Shown here: positions 1 to 7,697 of the stretch, piece by piece
How the letters are laid out: the number at the start of each line of letters is the position of its first letter
Position numbering within the stretch: position 1 is the stretch's first letter
Assembly (NCBI GenBank): GCA_046305255.1
Contig: JBKCCF010000170.1
Coordinates: forward strand, 1-11,473
From: UBA6136 sp046305255
GTDB taxonomy: Bacteria > Pseudomonadota > Gammaproteobacteria > Methylococcales > Methylococcaceae
Direction of reading: 5' to 3'
DNA length: 11,473 bases
The notes under the pieces: model-generated
What the model was told of the DNA's origin: nothing
The model's database searches: none
What the model saw: only the letters and a program-made list of their open reading frames with translations
Made by a program: the position numbers and the translations under genes

Positions 1-628
1 TACTGCCCTCGCTCAACGGCTGACCCGGCTCGCATAATTCATCACCCGTGACAAATAAGGCGACCCGAGGCCGCCGCAGCACATCCACCTCCGCACAACC
101 GACTGTAGCCAGCAGCCCGACCTCGGCCGGACCCAGCCGGGTTCCGGCCAGCAGCAGTGGCGTCCCTGCGGTGAGCTCTTCACCCTGCAGACGAACATTG
201 GCACCCGGCAGCACCGGCATCGACACCTGCAGCCGCACCCCGTCACGCTCGCGTGAGGCCTCTTCCTGAATCACCACGGCATCGGCGCCAGGCGGCAGAC
301 AGGCGCCAGTGAAAACACGGGTACAGTCGCCCGCCGCCAGTACACCCGTATGGGGCCGACCCGCCAGCGCAGTGCCCGTAACCCTTAGCCATGCCCCCGG
401 CACTGCGTCTTCAGCCCGCAGCGCATAACCATCCATCGCAGAGGCGGTGAAGGGCGGTAAATCCAGCGTGGACAGCAGATCGTTTGCCAATACGCGACCC
501 CGGGCCTGATCCAGCCCCACCCGCTCGACGGCCCTGACCGGCACCATTCCCGCCACCAGACGCGCAATGGCCTCATCCAGCGCTATCAAGCCGGCGGGTG
601 CATCACAGAACGGGTGAGACTCAGCCAT
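1..628 (-). CDS. moeA: Molybdopterin molybdenumtransferase MoeA (3' end cut by window edge)
   Basis: MoeA inserts molybdate into adenylylated molybdopterin to make the molybdenum cofactor in the cytoplasm. The N-terminal 209 residues are present, about half of the usual 400-odd. Visible family signatures are PPFTASAMDGYALR (58-71), the FTGACLPPGADAVVIQE stretch (106-122), GANVRLQGEEL (142-152), and RVALFVTGDEL (188-198), which opens the MoCF-binding domain. The catalytic part after that lies outside the window. The ATG at 628-626 is chosen because it starts the MoeA homology; it overlaps the end of mobB by 8 bases, which suggests translational coupling. No frameshift is seen in the visible part. 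Assignment rests on recognised family motifs. Confidence 0.95.
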   Translation of the reverse strand, partial: MAESHPFCDAPAGLIALDEAIARLVAGMVPVRAVERVGLDQARGRVLANDLLSTLDLPPFTASAMDGYALRAEDAVPGAWLRVTGTALAGRPHTGVLAAGDCTRVFTGACLPPGADAVVIQEEASRERDGVRLQVSMPVLPGANVRLQGEELTAGTPLLLAGTRLGPAEVGLLATVGCAEVDVLRRPRVALFVTGDELCEPGQPLSEGS

Positions 629-1154
629 GCGACAGATACCTCGTGAGAATAAACTCGGCCACCGCCTGAGGCTGATTGATGTCAAGCCGAGGCAAACCGG
701 TAGTCAGCTGAACATCGGCTTCGGTTGCAATCGCAATGATGGCGGGGTCATCCGGGAACAGCAGGGGTTTACCCAGTGCCGGCCGGTGCAGTTCAATTTT
801 GGGAAAGGCCTCGCGCTTGAAGCCCTCAATCAGCAAAAGGTCGAGACCCGTCTGGTCAAGGCAGGCGAGCTCGCCCGCCAAAGTCGGCTCGACCGGTTCA
901 GGATGCTCGGTCATCAAGGCCCTGCGACGGGCCGAACAGACCAGAACCGGGCTAGCCCCGGCCTGACGCAGTTTGAAACTGTCCTTGCCGGGGTGGTCGA
1001 TATCAAAGTCGTGATGGGCATGCTTGATCAAGCCGACACGCAGGCCCCTTGCCTTCAGCAACGGAATCAGGCACGCCAGCAGGGTGGTTTTGCCGGTCCC
1101 GCTCCAGGCAGCAAAACCCAGCAATGGTACGCTGGCATTAGGGAATCTACTCAT
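621..1154 (-). CDS. mobB: Molybdopterin-guanine dinucleotide biosynthesis GTPase MobB
   Basis: MobB is a P-loop GTP-binding protein that assists MobA in attaching GMP to molybdopterin, giving the bis-MGD form used by DMSO-reductase-type enzymes. The product is 177 residues, close to the roughly 175 of E. coli MobB. It shows the Walker A loop AAWSGTGKTT (15-24), the family stretch KHAHHDFDIDHPGKDSFK (44-61) followed by RQAGA, and LLIEGFK (107-113) preceding the conserved Glu/Lys strand. The frame is open further upstream (to 1382), but that part lies antiparallel inside the epimerase and has no MobB homology, so ATG 1154-1152 is preferred; an AGGAG lies about 14 bases upstream, a long spacing. 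The gene follows the epimerase by 40 bases and overlaps moeA, so all three are probably co-transcribed. Confidence 0.93.
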   Translation of the reverse strand: MSRFPNASVPLLGFAAWSGTGKTTLLACLIPLLKARGLRVGLIKHAHHDFDIDHPGKDSFKLRQAGASPVLVCSARRRALMTEHPEPVEPTLAGELACLDQTGLDLLLIEGFKREAFPKIELHRPALGKPLLFPDDPAIIAIATEADVQLTTGLPRLDINQPQAVAEFILTRYLSHG

Positions 1155-1194
1155 CTTGGTACACCACGCTCCTGGTAAAACGGCACGCTCGGCA

Positions 1195-2208
1195 TTATCC
1201 GGCCACACCGTAGTAATCCCGGTACCAGGCCACAAAGCGGGCAATACCAGTTTCAATCGATGTTTTCGGGGCATAGCCAACATCACGCCAGAGGTCTTCA
1301 ACATCGGCAAAAGTGGCGGGTACATCGCCATCTTGTAACGGCAGGAAATTCTTTTCCGCCTTCTTGCCCAGACAGTCCTCAAGTACTTCGATAAAGCGCA
1401 TCAACTCGACCGGCTCATGGTTGCCGATGTTGTAGAGTCGGTAAGGGCCCTTGCTACTGGCGGGATCAGGATGATCACCAGTCCAGTCGGGATTGGGTAC
1501 CGCGACATGATCCAGCGTCCGCACCACCCCTTCGACGATATCATCAATGTAGGTGAAATCTCGGCGATGGCGACCGAAGTTATAGACGTCGATGGGCCGG
1601 CCTTCGAGGATACTGCGGGTAAACTTGAACAGTGCCATATCAGGCCGGCCCCAGGGACCATACACGGTGAAGAAGCGCAGGCCAGTGGTAGGAATCGCAA
1701 ACAGGTGGCTATAGGTGTGCGCCATCAGCTCGTTCGCTTTCTTGGTGGCGGCATACAGACTGACCGGATGATCGACATTCTGATGCACCGAAAACGGCAT
1801 CGCGGTATTGGCCCCGTAGACCGAACTGGAAGACGCATAGACCAGATGTTCGACGGCATGATGCCGGCAGGCCTCCAGCACATTGCAGAAGCCTGCAAGG
1901 TTAGCATCGACATAGGCCTGCGGATGGGTCAGTGAGTAGCGGACGCCGGCCTGTGCGGCGAGGTTGACCACCCGCTGCGGCTGATGCTCGCGAAAGACAC
2001 GGAATAGCGCATCACGATCCTCAAGAGCGATTCTGGCCTCGGTAAAGCCGACCTGCGGCGTCAGTCGGGCGAGGCGCGCCTGCTTGAGGCTAACCTCATA
2101 GTAATCATTCAGGTTATCAACACCGATGACCTCGTCACCGCGTGCCAGCAACACATGGGAGAGGGCCGCACCGATGAAACCGGCGGTGCCCGTGACCAAT
2201 ACTTTCAT
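1195..2208 (-). CDS. NAD-dependent epimerase, UDP-glucuronate 4-epimerase type
   Basis: This is an extended short-chain dehydrogenase/reductase of 337 residues, the usual length for bacterial UDP-glucuronate 4-epimerases (the LpsL/WbnF/CapI type), which interconvert UDP-glucuronate and UDP-galacturonate for capsule, LPS or exopolysaccharide. It has the Rossmann NAD motif GTAGFIG (7-13), DNLNDYY (31-37) typical of this subgroup, NLAAQAGVRYS (82-92), the serine run at 126-129 before VYG, and the catalytic YAATK (Tyr152, Lys156). RFFTVYGPWGRPDMA (178-192) and RRDFTYIDDIVEGV (215-228) are hallmark substrate-site segments of the glucuronate epimerases. ATG 2208-2206 has an AGGA about 7 bases upstream. 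It heads the leftward unit with mobB and moeA and is divergent from the PrsR-like regulator. The exact sugar is inferred from family resemblance only. Confidence 0.92.
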   Translation of the reverse strand: MKVLVTGTAGFIGAALSHVLLARGDEVIGVDNLNDYYEVSLKQARLARLTPQVGFTEARIALEDRDALFRVFREHQPQRVVNLAAQAGVRYSLTHPQAYVDANLAGFCNVLEACRHHAVEHLVYASSSSVYGANTAMPFSVHQNVDHPVSLYAATKKANELMAHTYSHLFAIPTTGLRFFTVYGPWGRPDMALFKFTRSILEGRPIDVYNFGRHRRDFTYIDDIVEGVVRTLDHVAVPNPDWTGDHPDPASSKGPYRLYNIGNHEPVELMRFIEVLEDCLGKKAEKNFLPLQDGDVPATFADVEDLWRDVGYAPKTSIETGIARFVAWYRDYYGVAG

Positions 2209-2230
2209 GAATATCCTGTCTGTCCGGGGT

Positions 2231-2247
2231 CTGCGGTATGCCCGCAG
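2231..2247. repeat. 17-bp inverted repeat in the epimerase leader
   Basis: The arms CTGCGG and CCGCAG form a perfect 6-bp dyad around a 5-base spacer (TATGC). It lies 23 bases ahead of the epimerase start. It could be an operator or a small RNA hairpin in the leader; no known regulator consensus is recognised. Confidence 0.3.
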
Positions 2248-2422
2248 TCAACCCACTGAAGGTACGAAGGAGGCGCGTCTCAAGAACGATGCAGCGTGCT
2301 GTTGGTGCCATTATTGACGCAGGCCATGCCACAGGGCTCACGGCGGGGCCCATGATAGCCGCTATTGCGCGGGGAGGGTTAGCCCTGGCTCGACAGCCCA
2401 CCGCCGTTAGTCGGCCGCAACA

Positions 2423-2439
2423 CTATTGGTCAGCAATAG
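2423..2439. repeat. 17-bp inverted repeat upstream of the PrsR-like gene
   Basis: CTATTG and CAATAG form a perfect 6-bp dyad with a 5-base spacer (GTCAG), 55 bases ahead of the regulator start codon. It has the geometry of an operator for a dimeric DNA-binding protein, but the factor is unknown. No convincing sigma-70 or sigma-54 promoter was found by eye in the rest of the 286-base divergent region 2209-2494. Confidence 0.3.
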
Positions 2440-2494
2440 AACCACGTGGCAGGCTCTGCCCACCATCATCTCATCGCCCGCAGCAAGGACCACG

Positions 2495-3862
2495 ATGCCC
2501 GCTCCGAATCATCCCCGACCGTTAGTGATCATGTCATCCGATGCCAACATCCGTCAGCCCCTGTGCCGACATTTCGCACAGCACCAGCCGCTCGCCGTTG
2601 CCAACGCCGATGCATTGGGGACAGCACTGCGCAACCAGCCGGCAGGCATCGTCGTGCTGGATATGGATTCGCCTCCGGAGACTCGACAGGGCAAGGAGAT
2701 GCTAGCAGTTCTCGAGCAGATACTTGCTACGGCTCCCGACAGCCGGGTCATTCTGCTGGGAACACCGTCAGCGGCATCCACACTGGCCCAGGGCCTGCGC
2801 CACGGCGCGCATGATGCGTTTTTCAAACCGGTCACCCCGCCGACGCTGGAGCCCATCGTTGAGCAGGCGTTACGACAACTGGGTTTGAATGAGCGTTATG
2901 GTGCCGTTGGCGACGATCGCGACATTGCCTTGCCGGGCGTCATTGCCACCAGCGCGGCCATGCGCGCGACCTGTCAGACCATTGAGCGACTGGCACCCAC
3001 CGATATTTCGGTGTTGCTGCTCGGCGAGAGCGGCACCGGCAAAGAGGTGCTGGCAAAAGCGCTGCACCGATTAAGCCCAAGGGCCCAGCGGCCCTTCGTC
3101 GCCGTCAATGCGGCAGCGATTCCCGAGAGCCTGCTTGAGAGTGAGTTGTTTGGCTATGAACGCGGCGCCTATACCGGCGCCAGCCAGCAGACTCAGGGTA
3201 AATTCGAAATGGCACAGGGTGGCACCTTCTTTCTGGATGAAATCGGCGATCTGCCCCTGTCCCTGCAGCCCAAGCTGCTGCGGGTATTGCAGGAGCGTAG
3301 CATTGAGCGCGTGGGGGGGCGGCGGGCCATCCCGCTGGATATCCGGATTATTTGCGCCACACATCGCAAACTCCCTCACCTCGTTGAAGAAGGTCGTTTC
3401 CGCGAGGATCTCTACTACCGCATCAATGAAATGATCGTCGAGATTCCACCCCTCCGGCAGCGCGAGGGTGACAGCCTGTTACTGGCCCGCAAACTGCTGG
3501 AGCGCTATACCAAAGCGTTAGGCCGGCCCCATCTCAGGGGCTACAGCGCAGAGGCTCTGGTGGCACTGGCCAGCCACCATTGGCCCGGTAATATCCGGGA
3601 GATGGAGCACCGCATCAAACGCGCAGTGGTGATGGCCACCGGCCGCCTGATCAGCGCAAGCGATCTGGACCTGACACCGACGCTGCCGCAACGGGTCTGC
3701 CCAACCTTACGAGAGGCCCGGTATACCGCTGAGCGCGAGGTCATCCACAAGGCGCTGGCGGCCGCCGGCGATAACATGGCTCAGGCTGCAGCCCTGCTCG
3801 CTATCTCAAGGCCGACGCTCTATGGCCTGCTGGGAAAAATAGGCCGCCCCGCCCGTATTTGA
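2495..3862 (+). CDS. prsR: PrsR-like sigma-54-dependent response regulator (PEP-CTERM-box type)
   Basis: The 455-residue product has a receiver domain (about 8-128), a sigma-54 AAA+ domain (about 148-385) and a Fis-type helix-turn-helix (about 425-447). The AAA+ domain has Walker A GESGTGKE (177-184), the sigma-54 contact loop as GAYTGA (224-229, Tyr for the usual Phe), Walker B GGTFFLDEIGD (242-252) and WPGNIREMEH (363-372). LRQREGD (320-326), the TLREARYTAEREV linker (404-416) and SRPTLYGLL match the PrsR family, which works with the kinase PrsK to control exosortase/PEP-CTERM exopolysaccharide genes. The receiver keeps Asp56 and Lys111, but the acidic pair reads Ser14-Ser15 and the Thr/Ser site appears to be Gly89. 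ATG 2495 is chosen because AAGGA lies 5 bases upstream and the protein then has family length; an upstream ATG at 2426 has no such site. No kinase gene is adjacent. Confidence 0.88.
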   Translation: MPAPNHPRPLVIMSSDANIRQPLCRHFAQHQPLAVANADALGTALRNQPAGIVVLDMDSPPETRQGKEMLAVLEQILATAPDSRVILLGTPSAASTLAQGLRHGAHDAFFKPVTPPTLEPIVEQALRQLGLNERYGAVGDDRDIALPGVIATSAAMRATCQTIERLAPTDISVLLLGESGTGKEVLAKALHRLSPRAQRPFVAVNAAAIPESLLESELFGYERGAYTGASQQTQGKFEMAQGGTFFLDEIGDLPLSLQPKLLRVLQERSIERVGGRRAIPLDIRIICATHRKLPHLVEEGRFREDLYYRINEMIVEIPPLRQREGDSLLLARKLLERYTKALGRPHLRGYSAEALVALASHHWPGNIREMEHRIKRAVVMATGRLISASDLDLTPTLPQRVCPTLREARYTAEREVIHKALAAAGDNMAQAAALLAISRPTLYGLLGKIGRPARI

Positions 3863-3984
3863 GCGGGCACGGCCCACCGGCAGTCGCCGTCTGCCATTAC
3901 CCCAAGCGCGGGTACGGGCAGCCTTCAGTCGCAATTGATCCGTGTCCCCTGGCCCTGAAGATGCTATTGAATGACAACTCCGCT

Positions 3985-4001
3985 TATCACTGTCGGTGAT
4001 A
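3985..4001. promoter_or_regulatory. Lambda-operator-like 17-bp dyad, candidate operator
   Basis: TATCACTGTCGGTGATA is a perfect 6-bp dyad (TATCAC/GTGATA) with a 5-base spacer. It matches the symmetric lambda operator consensus TATCACCGCCGGTGATA at 15 of 17 positions. It overlaps the candidate extended -10 element of the SH3-gene promoter, where a bound repressor would block transcription. No phage repressor gene is in the window, so the binding factor is unknown and the resemblance may be chance. Confidence 0.4.
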
Positions 4002-4005
4002 TTAT
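3997..4005 (+). promoter_or_regulatory. Candidate extended -10 promoter for the SH3 gene
   Basis: TGATATTAT fits an extended -10 element (TGn then TATTAT, 5 of 6 to TATAAT). No good -35 is present at 16-18 bases; ATGACA lies 23 bases away. It would give a leader of a little over 110 bases before the start at 4125. It sits in the 262-base gap 3863-4124, which otherwise shows no gene and no clear terminator for the PrsR-like gene. Confidence 0.35.
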
Positions 4006-4124
4006 TGGATTCTCTTACACAGCGAACCCGATACCGCCGTTGTAAGCCCCATCCGTGCCGGGCTAAATAATGCCCATGGCACCGTGGTGCTCCCATTGAA
4101 TATTCCTCAACCCCTATACCGTGT

Positions 4125-4745
4125 ATGTTCATTCGAATTTTTTTGATCCTGGCACTGGCCATGCCCCTCGCACTCAAGGCCGAAGAAACCAAAGCCTATG
4201 TCGGTAACGAAGTCGGGGCCACACTCAAAAACGGCTTTGGTCGCAAGGCAAAAGTCATCCAGCAACTGGTCGCTGGTACCGAGATCACCGTTATTGAAAA
4301 GCACCCACGTACCGGTAATGCCCAGGTCCGGTTGAGTAGCGGCGAAATCGGCTGGTTGGCGACCCGTTTCATCACCGACCTTGCACCCGCCAACACCGCC
4401 GCTGTAAGCACCGCACCCGAGGCAGCGGTGCCCCCTGAAGTCAAACCGCTATCGACTGAGCAACTGCAGGCAGAAGTCGAACGACTCCGCAGCGAACTGA
4501 ACGCCGTCCGACAGGTATCGAATAACGCCCTGCACATCCAGGCCGAACGTGACCAACTGCAGGAGAGCCTGATCAGCATCAAGCAGGAACTTGAAGCGGC
4601 CAATCGGGAAAAGAACTCAATGAACGCCGACCAGAAACAAGCCTGGTTCATGATCGGCTCACTCGTCCTGCTGGGCGGCATCCTCGTGGGTGTGATCCTG
4701 CCTCGCCTGACGGTGCGGCGCAAGAATGATTGGGGTTCGTTCTGA
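4125..4745 (+). CDS. YgiM-like SH3-domain, coiled-coil, membrane-anchored protein (TIGR04211 type)
   Basis: The 206-residue protein has the same layout as E. coli YgiM and the gammaproteobacterial TIGR04211 family. A signal peptide (about 1-19, ending LKA before EETKAYV) is followed by a bacterial SH3 domain (about 22-86, with VRLSSGEIGWLATRFI), a Pro/Ala-rich linker (88-108), a predicted coiled coil rich in Glu, Gln and Leu (about 110-168), a single transmembrane helix (about 173-193) and a short cytoplasmic tail with RRKNDWGSF. The SH3 domain should therefore be periplasmic and may bind peptidoglycan or a protein; its biochemical role in this family is not established as far as I know. ATG 4125 is chosen because it gives a proper signal peptide; no clear Shine-Dalgarno sequence precedes it. 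ilvD starts 52 bases downstream, with no terminator between. Confidence 0.88.
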   Translation: MFIRIFLILALAMPLALKAEETKAYVGNEVGATLKNGFGRKAKVIQQLVAGTEITVIEKHPRTGNAQVRLSSGEIGWLATRFITDLAPANTAAVSTAPEAAVPPEVKPLSTEQLQAEVERLRSELNAVRQVSNNALHIQAERDQLQESLISIKQELEAANREKNSMNADQKQAWFMIGSLVLLGGILVGVILPRLTVRRKNDWGSF

Positions 4746-4797
4746 ACCCTGCCCAAACCTTTCCCACTACCACTACATCGTTCCGGAGACTCTTAAC

Positions 4798-6501
4798 GTG
4801 AGCAATAAAAGCAATGACACGCGTACATTTTCGTCCCAGGTCGTGGATGGCATGGAACGGGCACCCAGTCGTGCCATGCTGTACGCAGTCGGCTTCACCG
4901 ACAGCGATTTTGCCAAACCCCAGATCGGCATTGCCTCAACCTGGAGCATGGTGACCCCCTGCAATATGCACATTAACCGACTGGCCGATGAAGCCGCCCA
5001 GGGCGTCGATGGTCACGGTGGTAAGGCCGTCATCTTCAACACCATCACTATTTCTGACGGCATCTCAATGGGGACGGAAGGCATGAAGTATTCGCTGGTG
5101 TCGCGCGAGGTGATCGCCGACTCCATCGAGACAGTCGTCGGCTGTCAGGGCTTTGATGGCGTGGTGGCCATCGGCGGCTGCGACAAGAATATGCCCGGCT
5201 GCATGATCGGCCTGGCCCGCCTGAATCGGCCGGCGATTTTTGTCTACGGCGGCACCATTCTCACCGGCTGCCATGGCGACAAAAAACTCGATATCGTGTC
5301 GGTGTTCGAGGCGGTCGGCGCTCGCGCCAATGACCAGATCGACGATAACGAACTCAAGCAGATTGAGTCCAGGGCGATTCCGGGCCCCGGCTCCTGCGGG
5401 GGCATGTACACCGCCAATACGATGGCCTCGGCTATTGAAGCGCTGGGCATGAGTCTGCCTGGCAGTTCCGCCCAGGCAGCCATCTCCAGCGACAAACAGC
5501 GCGATTGTCACGAGGCCGGCGCACAGGTCATCAAGCTTCTGGAACTCGGTATCCGGCCGCTGGATATCATGACCAAACCGGCTTTCGAAAATGCCATTAC
5601 CGTCGTGATTGCGCTGGGCGGCTCAACCAATGCGGTACTGCATCTGCTGGCGATGGCGGATGTTTGCGGCGTCGACCTTAGTCTGGATGATTTCACCCGT
5701 ATTGGTAAACGGGTTCCCCTGCTGGCCGACCTCAAGCCCAGCGGCAAATATGCGATGGCGGAACTGGTAGAGATCGGCGGCATCCAGCCGCTGATGAAGA
5801 TCCTGCTGGATGCGGGCCTGCTACATGGCGATTGCCTGACCGTGACCGGTAAGACGCTGGCCGAAAACCTCAGCACGGCCCCCACCTACCCGGTCGGACA
5901 GGACATGATTCGATCACTGGATCAGCCCATCAAGAAAGATAGCCATCTGGTAATTCTGCGCGGCAACCTTGCCGCCGAAGGCGCCGTCGCCAAGATCACC
6001 GGCAAGGAGGGGCTGCGCTTTACGGGTAACGCCAGGGTTTTTGACTGCGAGGAACTGGCGCTCGCGGCGATTCTTGAGGGCAGCATCGTCAAGGGTGATG
6101 TCATCGTCATCCGCTACGAAGGCCCCAGGGGTGGCCCCGGCATGCGTGAAATGCTGTCCCCCACGTCTGCCGTCATGGGCAAGGGACTGGCCAAGGATGT
6201 GGCACTGATTACGGATGGCCGTTTCTCCGGCGGTACCCATGGCTTCGTGGTCGGTCACATTACGCCCGAGGCCTATTCGGGTGGGACATTGGCAATAGTC
6301 GAAGACGGCGATGGCATCACCATTGATGCCGAGAATGCCGAAATCACTCTGCATGTTGCTGATGACGTGATCGCCGCCCGCCTTCAGCAATGGCAACGGC
6401 CGGCCCCCCGTTATACCCGCGGTGTTCTCGCCAAATACGCCAAGCTGGTCTCCTCCGCATCGGAAGGAGCGGTAACCGACAAGGGCCTTGAGAACATCTA
6501 G
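4798..6501 (+). CDS. ilvD: Dihydroxy-acid dehydratase IlvD
   Basis: IlvD dehydrates 2,3-dihydroxy-isovalerate and 2,3-dihydroxy-3-methylvalerate to the 2-keto acids that lead to valine, leucine and isoleucine, using an Fe-S cluster in the cytoplasm. The product is 567 residues, typical of the shorter IlvD branch (E. coli is 616). It shows both family signatures: CDKNMPG (128-134) and ITDGRFSGGTHGFVVGHITPE (471-491), whose Ser477 is the expected catalytic serine. Three cysteines at Cys55 (TPCN), Cys128 and Cys200 (GSCGGMYTANTMA) sit where the cluster ligands are expected. The frame is open back to 4726, inside the SH3 gene, but GTG 4798 is chosen because GGAG lies 9 bases upstream and the homology starts just after. 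argE follows after 3 bases, so the two are probably one transcript. Confidence 0.97.
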   Translation: MSNKSNDTRTFSSQVVDGMERAPSRAMLYAVGFTDSDFAKPQIGIASTWSMVTPCNMHINRLADEAAQGVDGHGGKAVIFNTITISDGISMGTEGMKYSLVSREVIADSIETVVGCQGFDGVVAIGGCDKNMPGCMIGLARLNRPAIFVYGGTILTGCHGDKKLDIVSVFEAVGARANDQIDDNELKQIESRAIPGPGSCGGMYTANTMASAIEALGMSLPGSSAQAAISSDKQRDCHEAGAQVIKLLELGIRPLDIMTKPAFENAITVVIALGGSTNAVLHLLAMADVCGVDLSLDDFTRIGKRVPLLADLKPSGKYAMAELVEIGGIQPLMKILLDAGLLHGDCLTVTGKTLAENLSTAPTYPVGQDMIRSLDQPIKKDSHLVILRGNLAAEGAVAKITGKEGLRFTGNARVFDCEELALAAILEGSIVKGDVIVIRYEGPRGGPGMREMLSPTSAVMGKGLAKDVALITDGRFSGGTHGFVVGHITPEAYSGGTLAIVEDGDGITIDAENAEITLHVADDVIAARLQQWQRPAPRYTRGVLAKYAKLVSSASEGAVTDKGLENI

Positions 6502-6504
6502 GCC

Positions 6505-7680
6505 ATGAAGCGCTCACTCCCTGCACTACCAGAGATGATCGCTGCGCTGATCGGGCAGGCATCGGTCAGTTCGACCGACGCGCGCTACGATCAGGGCAAT
6601 CTTGGCGTCATTCACCTGTTGGCCGGGTGGGCGGAGTCACTTGGGTTTCGGGTCGAAATTGACGCCATAAGCCCGACCAAGGCCAACCTTATCGCTACGC
6701 TGGGCGCCTCATCTGCGGCGGATATTCCCGGGGGACTGGTGTTATCCGGCCATACCGATACCGTGCCATGCAACCCTGAACTGTGGGCCAGCGACCCGTT
6801 CACTGCGACGGAACGGGACGGCAAGATATTTGGCCTGGGCAGCGCCGATATGAAGTCATTCTTCGCGCTGATGCTGGAAGCCGCATCGGGTTTTCGGGTT
6901 GAGAACCTGCAGCGCCCACTGGTGATCGTCGGTACTGCGGACGAGGAAAGCTCAATGTCGGGGGCGCGGGCGCTGCTGGCGATGAACCGGCAACTGGGGC
7001 GGCAGGCCGTGATTGGCGAACCCACAGGGCTGAAGCCTATCCGCATGCACAAGGGCGTGATGATGGAGTCCATCACGGTAACGGGTCGCTCCGGTCATTC
7101 CAGCGACCCTGCACTGGGTGCCAATGCCATGGAAGGTATGCTCGCGGTGCTGGGCGAAGTCCTGGCCTTTCGGACTGAACTCAAGGCCCGATACCGAAAT
7201 CCCGCATTCACCGTCGATTACCCCAGCATCAACCTTGGCGCCATTCATGGCGGCGACAACCCCAACCGCATCTGCGGCCATTGCGAGACGCTGATTGACA
7301 TCAGACCCTTGCCGGGCATGCAGCTTGATGCGGTGCACGAGATGCTGGTCGAACGGCTGACCCCTACCCTTGCAGGGTTTCCGGGGCTCAAGCTGGAGGT
7401 AAAGCGGCTGTTTGCCGGCTTGCCGCCGTTCGAAACAGCAGCCGATACCGCTATTGTTAAGGCTTCAGAGGCCTTTAGCGGCCACACTGCGGGTGCCGTC
7501 GCATTTGGGACTGAAGCCCCCTTCCTCAGCCAGCTCGGCATGGACACCATTGTGATAGGACCGGGCTACATTGATCAGGCCCACCAGCCGGACGAGTACC
7601 TGCCACTCGCCCATATTCAGCCAGGCATCGCCCTAATCAGCCGGTTGATTCAGCGTTTCTGCATCGGGTCGGCAACATAG
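6505..7680 (+). CDS. argE: Acetylornithine deacetylase ArgE
   Basis: ArgE is an M20-family metallohydrolase that converts N-acetylornithine to ornithine and acetate in arginine synthesis. The product is 391 residues, close to E. coli ArgE (383). Expected metal-site residues are present: His83 in SGHTDTVP, Asp115 in GSADMK, the Glu147-Glu148 pair (general base plus ligand) in TADEES, Glu172 in GEPTGLKP, and His360 in DQAHQPDEY. RSGHSSDP (195-202) belongs to the dimerisation domain and NPNRICGHCETLIDIRPLPG (252-271) is characteristic of ArgE. The start is 3 bases after the ilvD stop and lacks a strong ribosome-binding site, so translation is probably coupled to ilvD. A strong hairpin terminator follows 17 bases after the stop. 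Confidence 0.96.
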   Translation: MKRSLPALPEMIAALIGQASVSSTDARYDQGNLGVIHLLAGWAESLGFRVEIDAISPTKANLIATLGASSAADIPGGLVLSGHTDTVPCNPELWASDPFTATERDGKIFGLGSADMKSFFALMLEAASGFRVENLQRPLVIVGTADEESSMSGARALLAMNRQLGRQAVIGEPTGLKPIRMHKGVMMESITVTGRSGHSSDPALGANAMEGMLAVLGEVLAFRTELKARYRNPAFTVDYPSINLGAIHGGDNPNRICGHCETLIDIRPLPGMQLDAVHEMLVERLTPTLAGFPGLKLEVKRLFAGLPPFETAADTAIVKASEAFSGHTAGAVAFGTEAPFLSQLGMDTIVIGPGYIDQAHQPDEYLPLAHIQPGIALISRLIQRFCIGSAT

Positions 7681-7697
7681 CCGAGACCGACAGCAGG

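Noticed and set aside
627..1178. 183-codon plus-strand frame opposite mobB
   Set aside because: It lies entirely antisense to mobB and has no recognisable domain, signal or ribosome-binding site.
1155..1382. Longer mobB reading frame starting at 1382
   Set aside because: The extra 76 residues lie inside the epimerase gene and carry no MobB homology; the family-length protein starts at 1154.
2426..2494. Upstream ATG for the PrsR-like gene
   Set aside because: The 23 added residues do not resemble a receiver N-terminus, whereas ATG 2495 has AAGGA 5 bases upstream and gives the family length.
3879..3895. Hairpin GGCAG/CTGCC after the PrsR-like gene as a terminator
   Set aside because: The stem is only 5 bp and is not followed by a T run.
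4078..4092. Possible sigma-54 promoter (TGGCACCGTGGTGC) before the SH3 gene
   Set aside because: The GG and GC elements are one base too close for the required -24/-12 spacing; the match is better explained by a small GCACC/GGTGC dyad.
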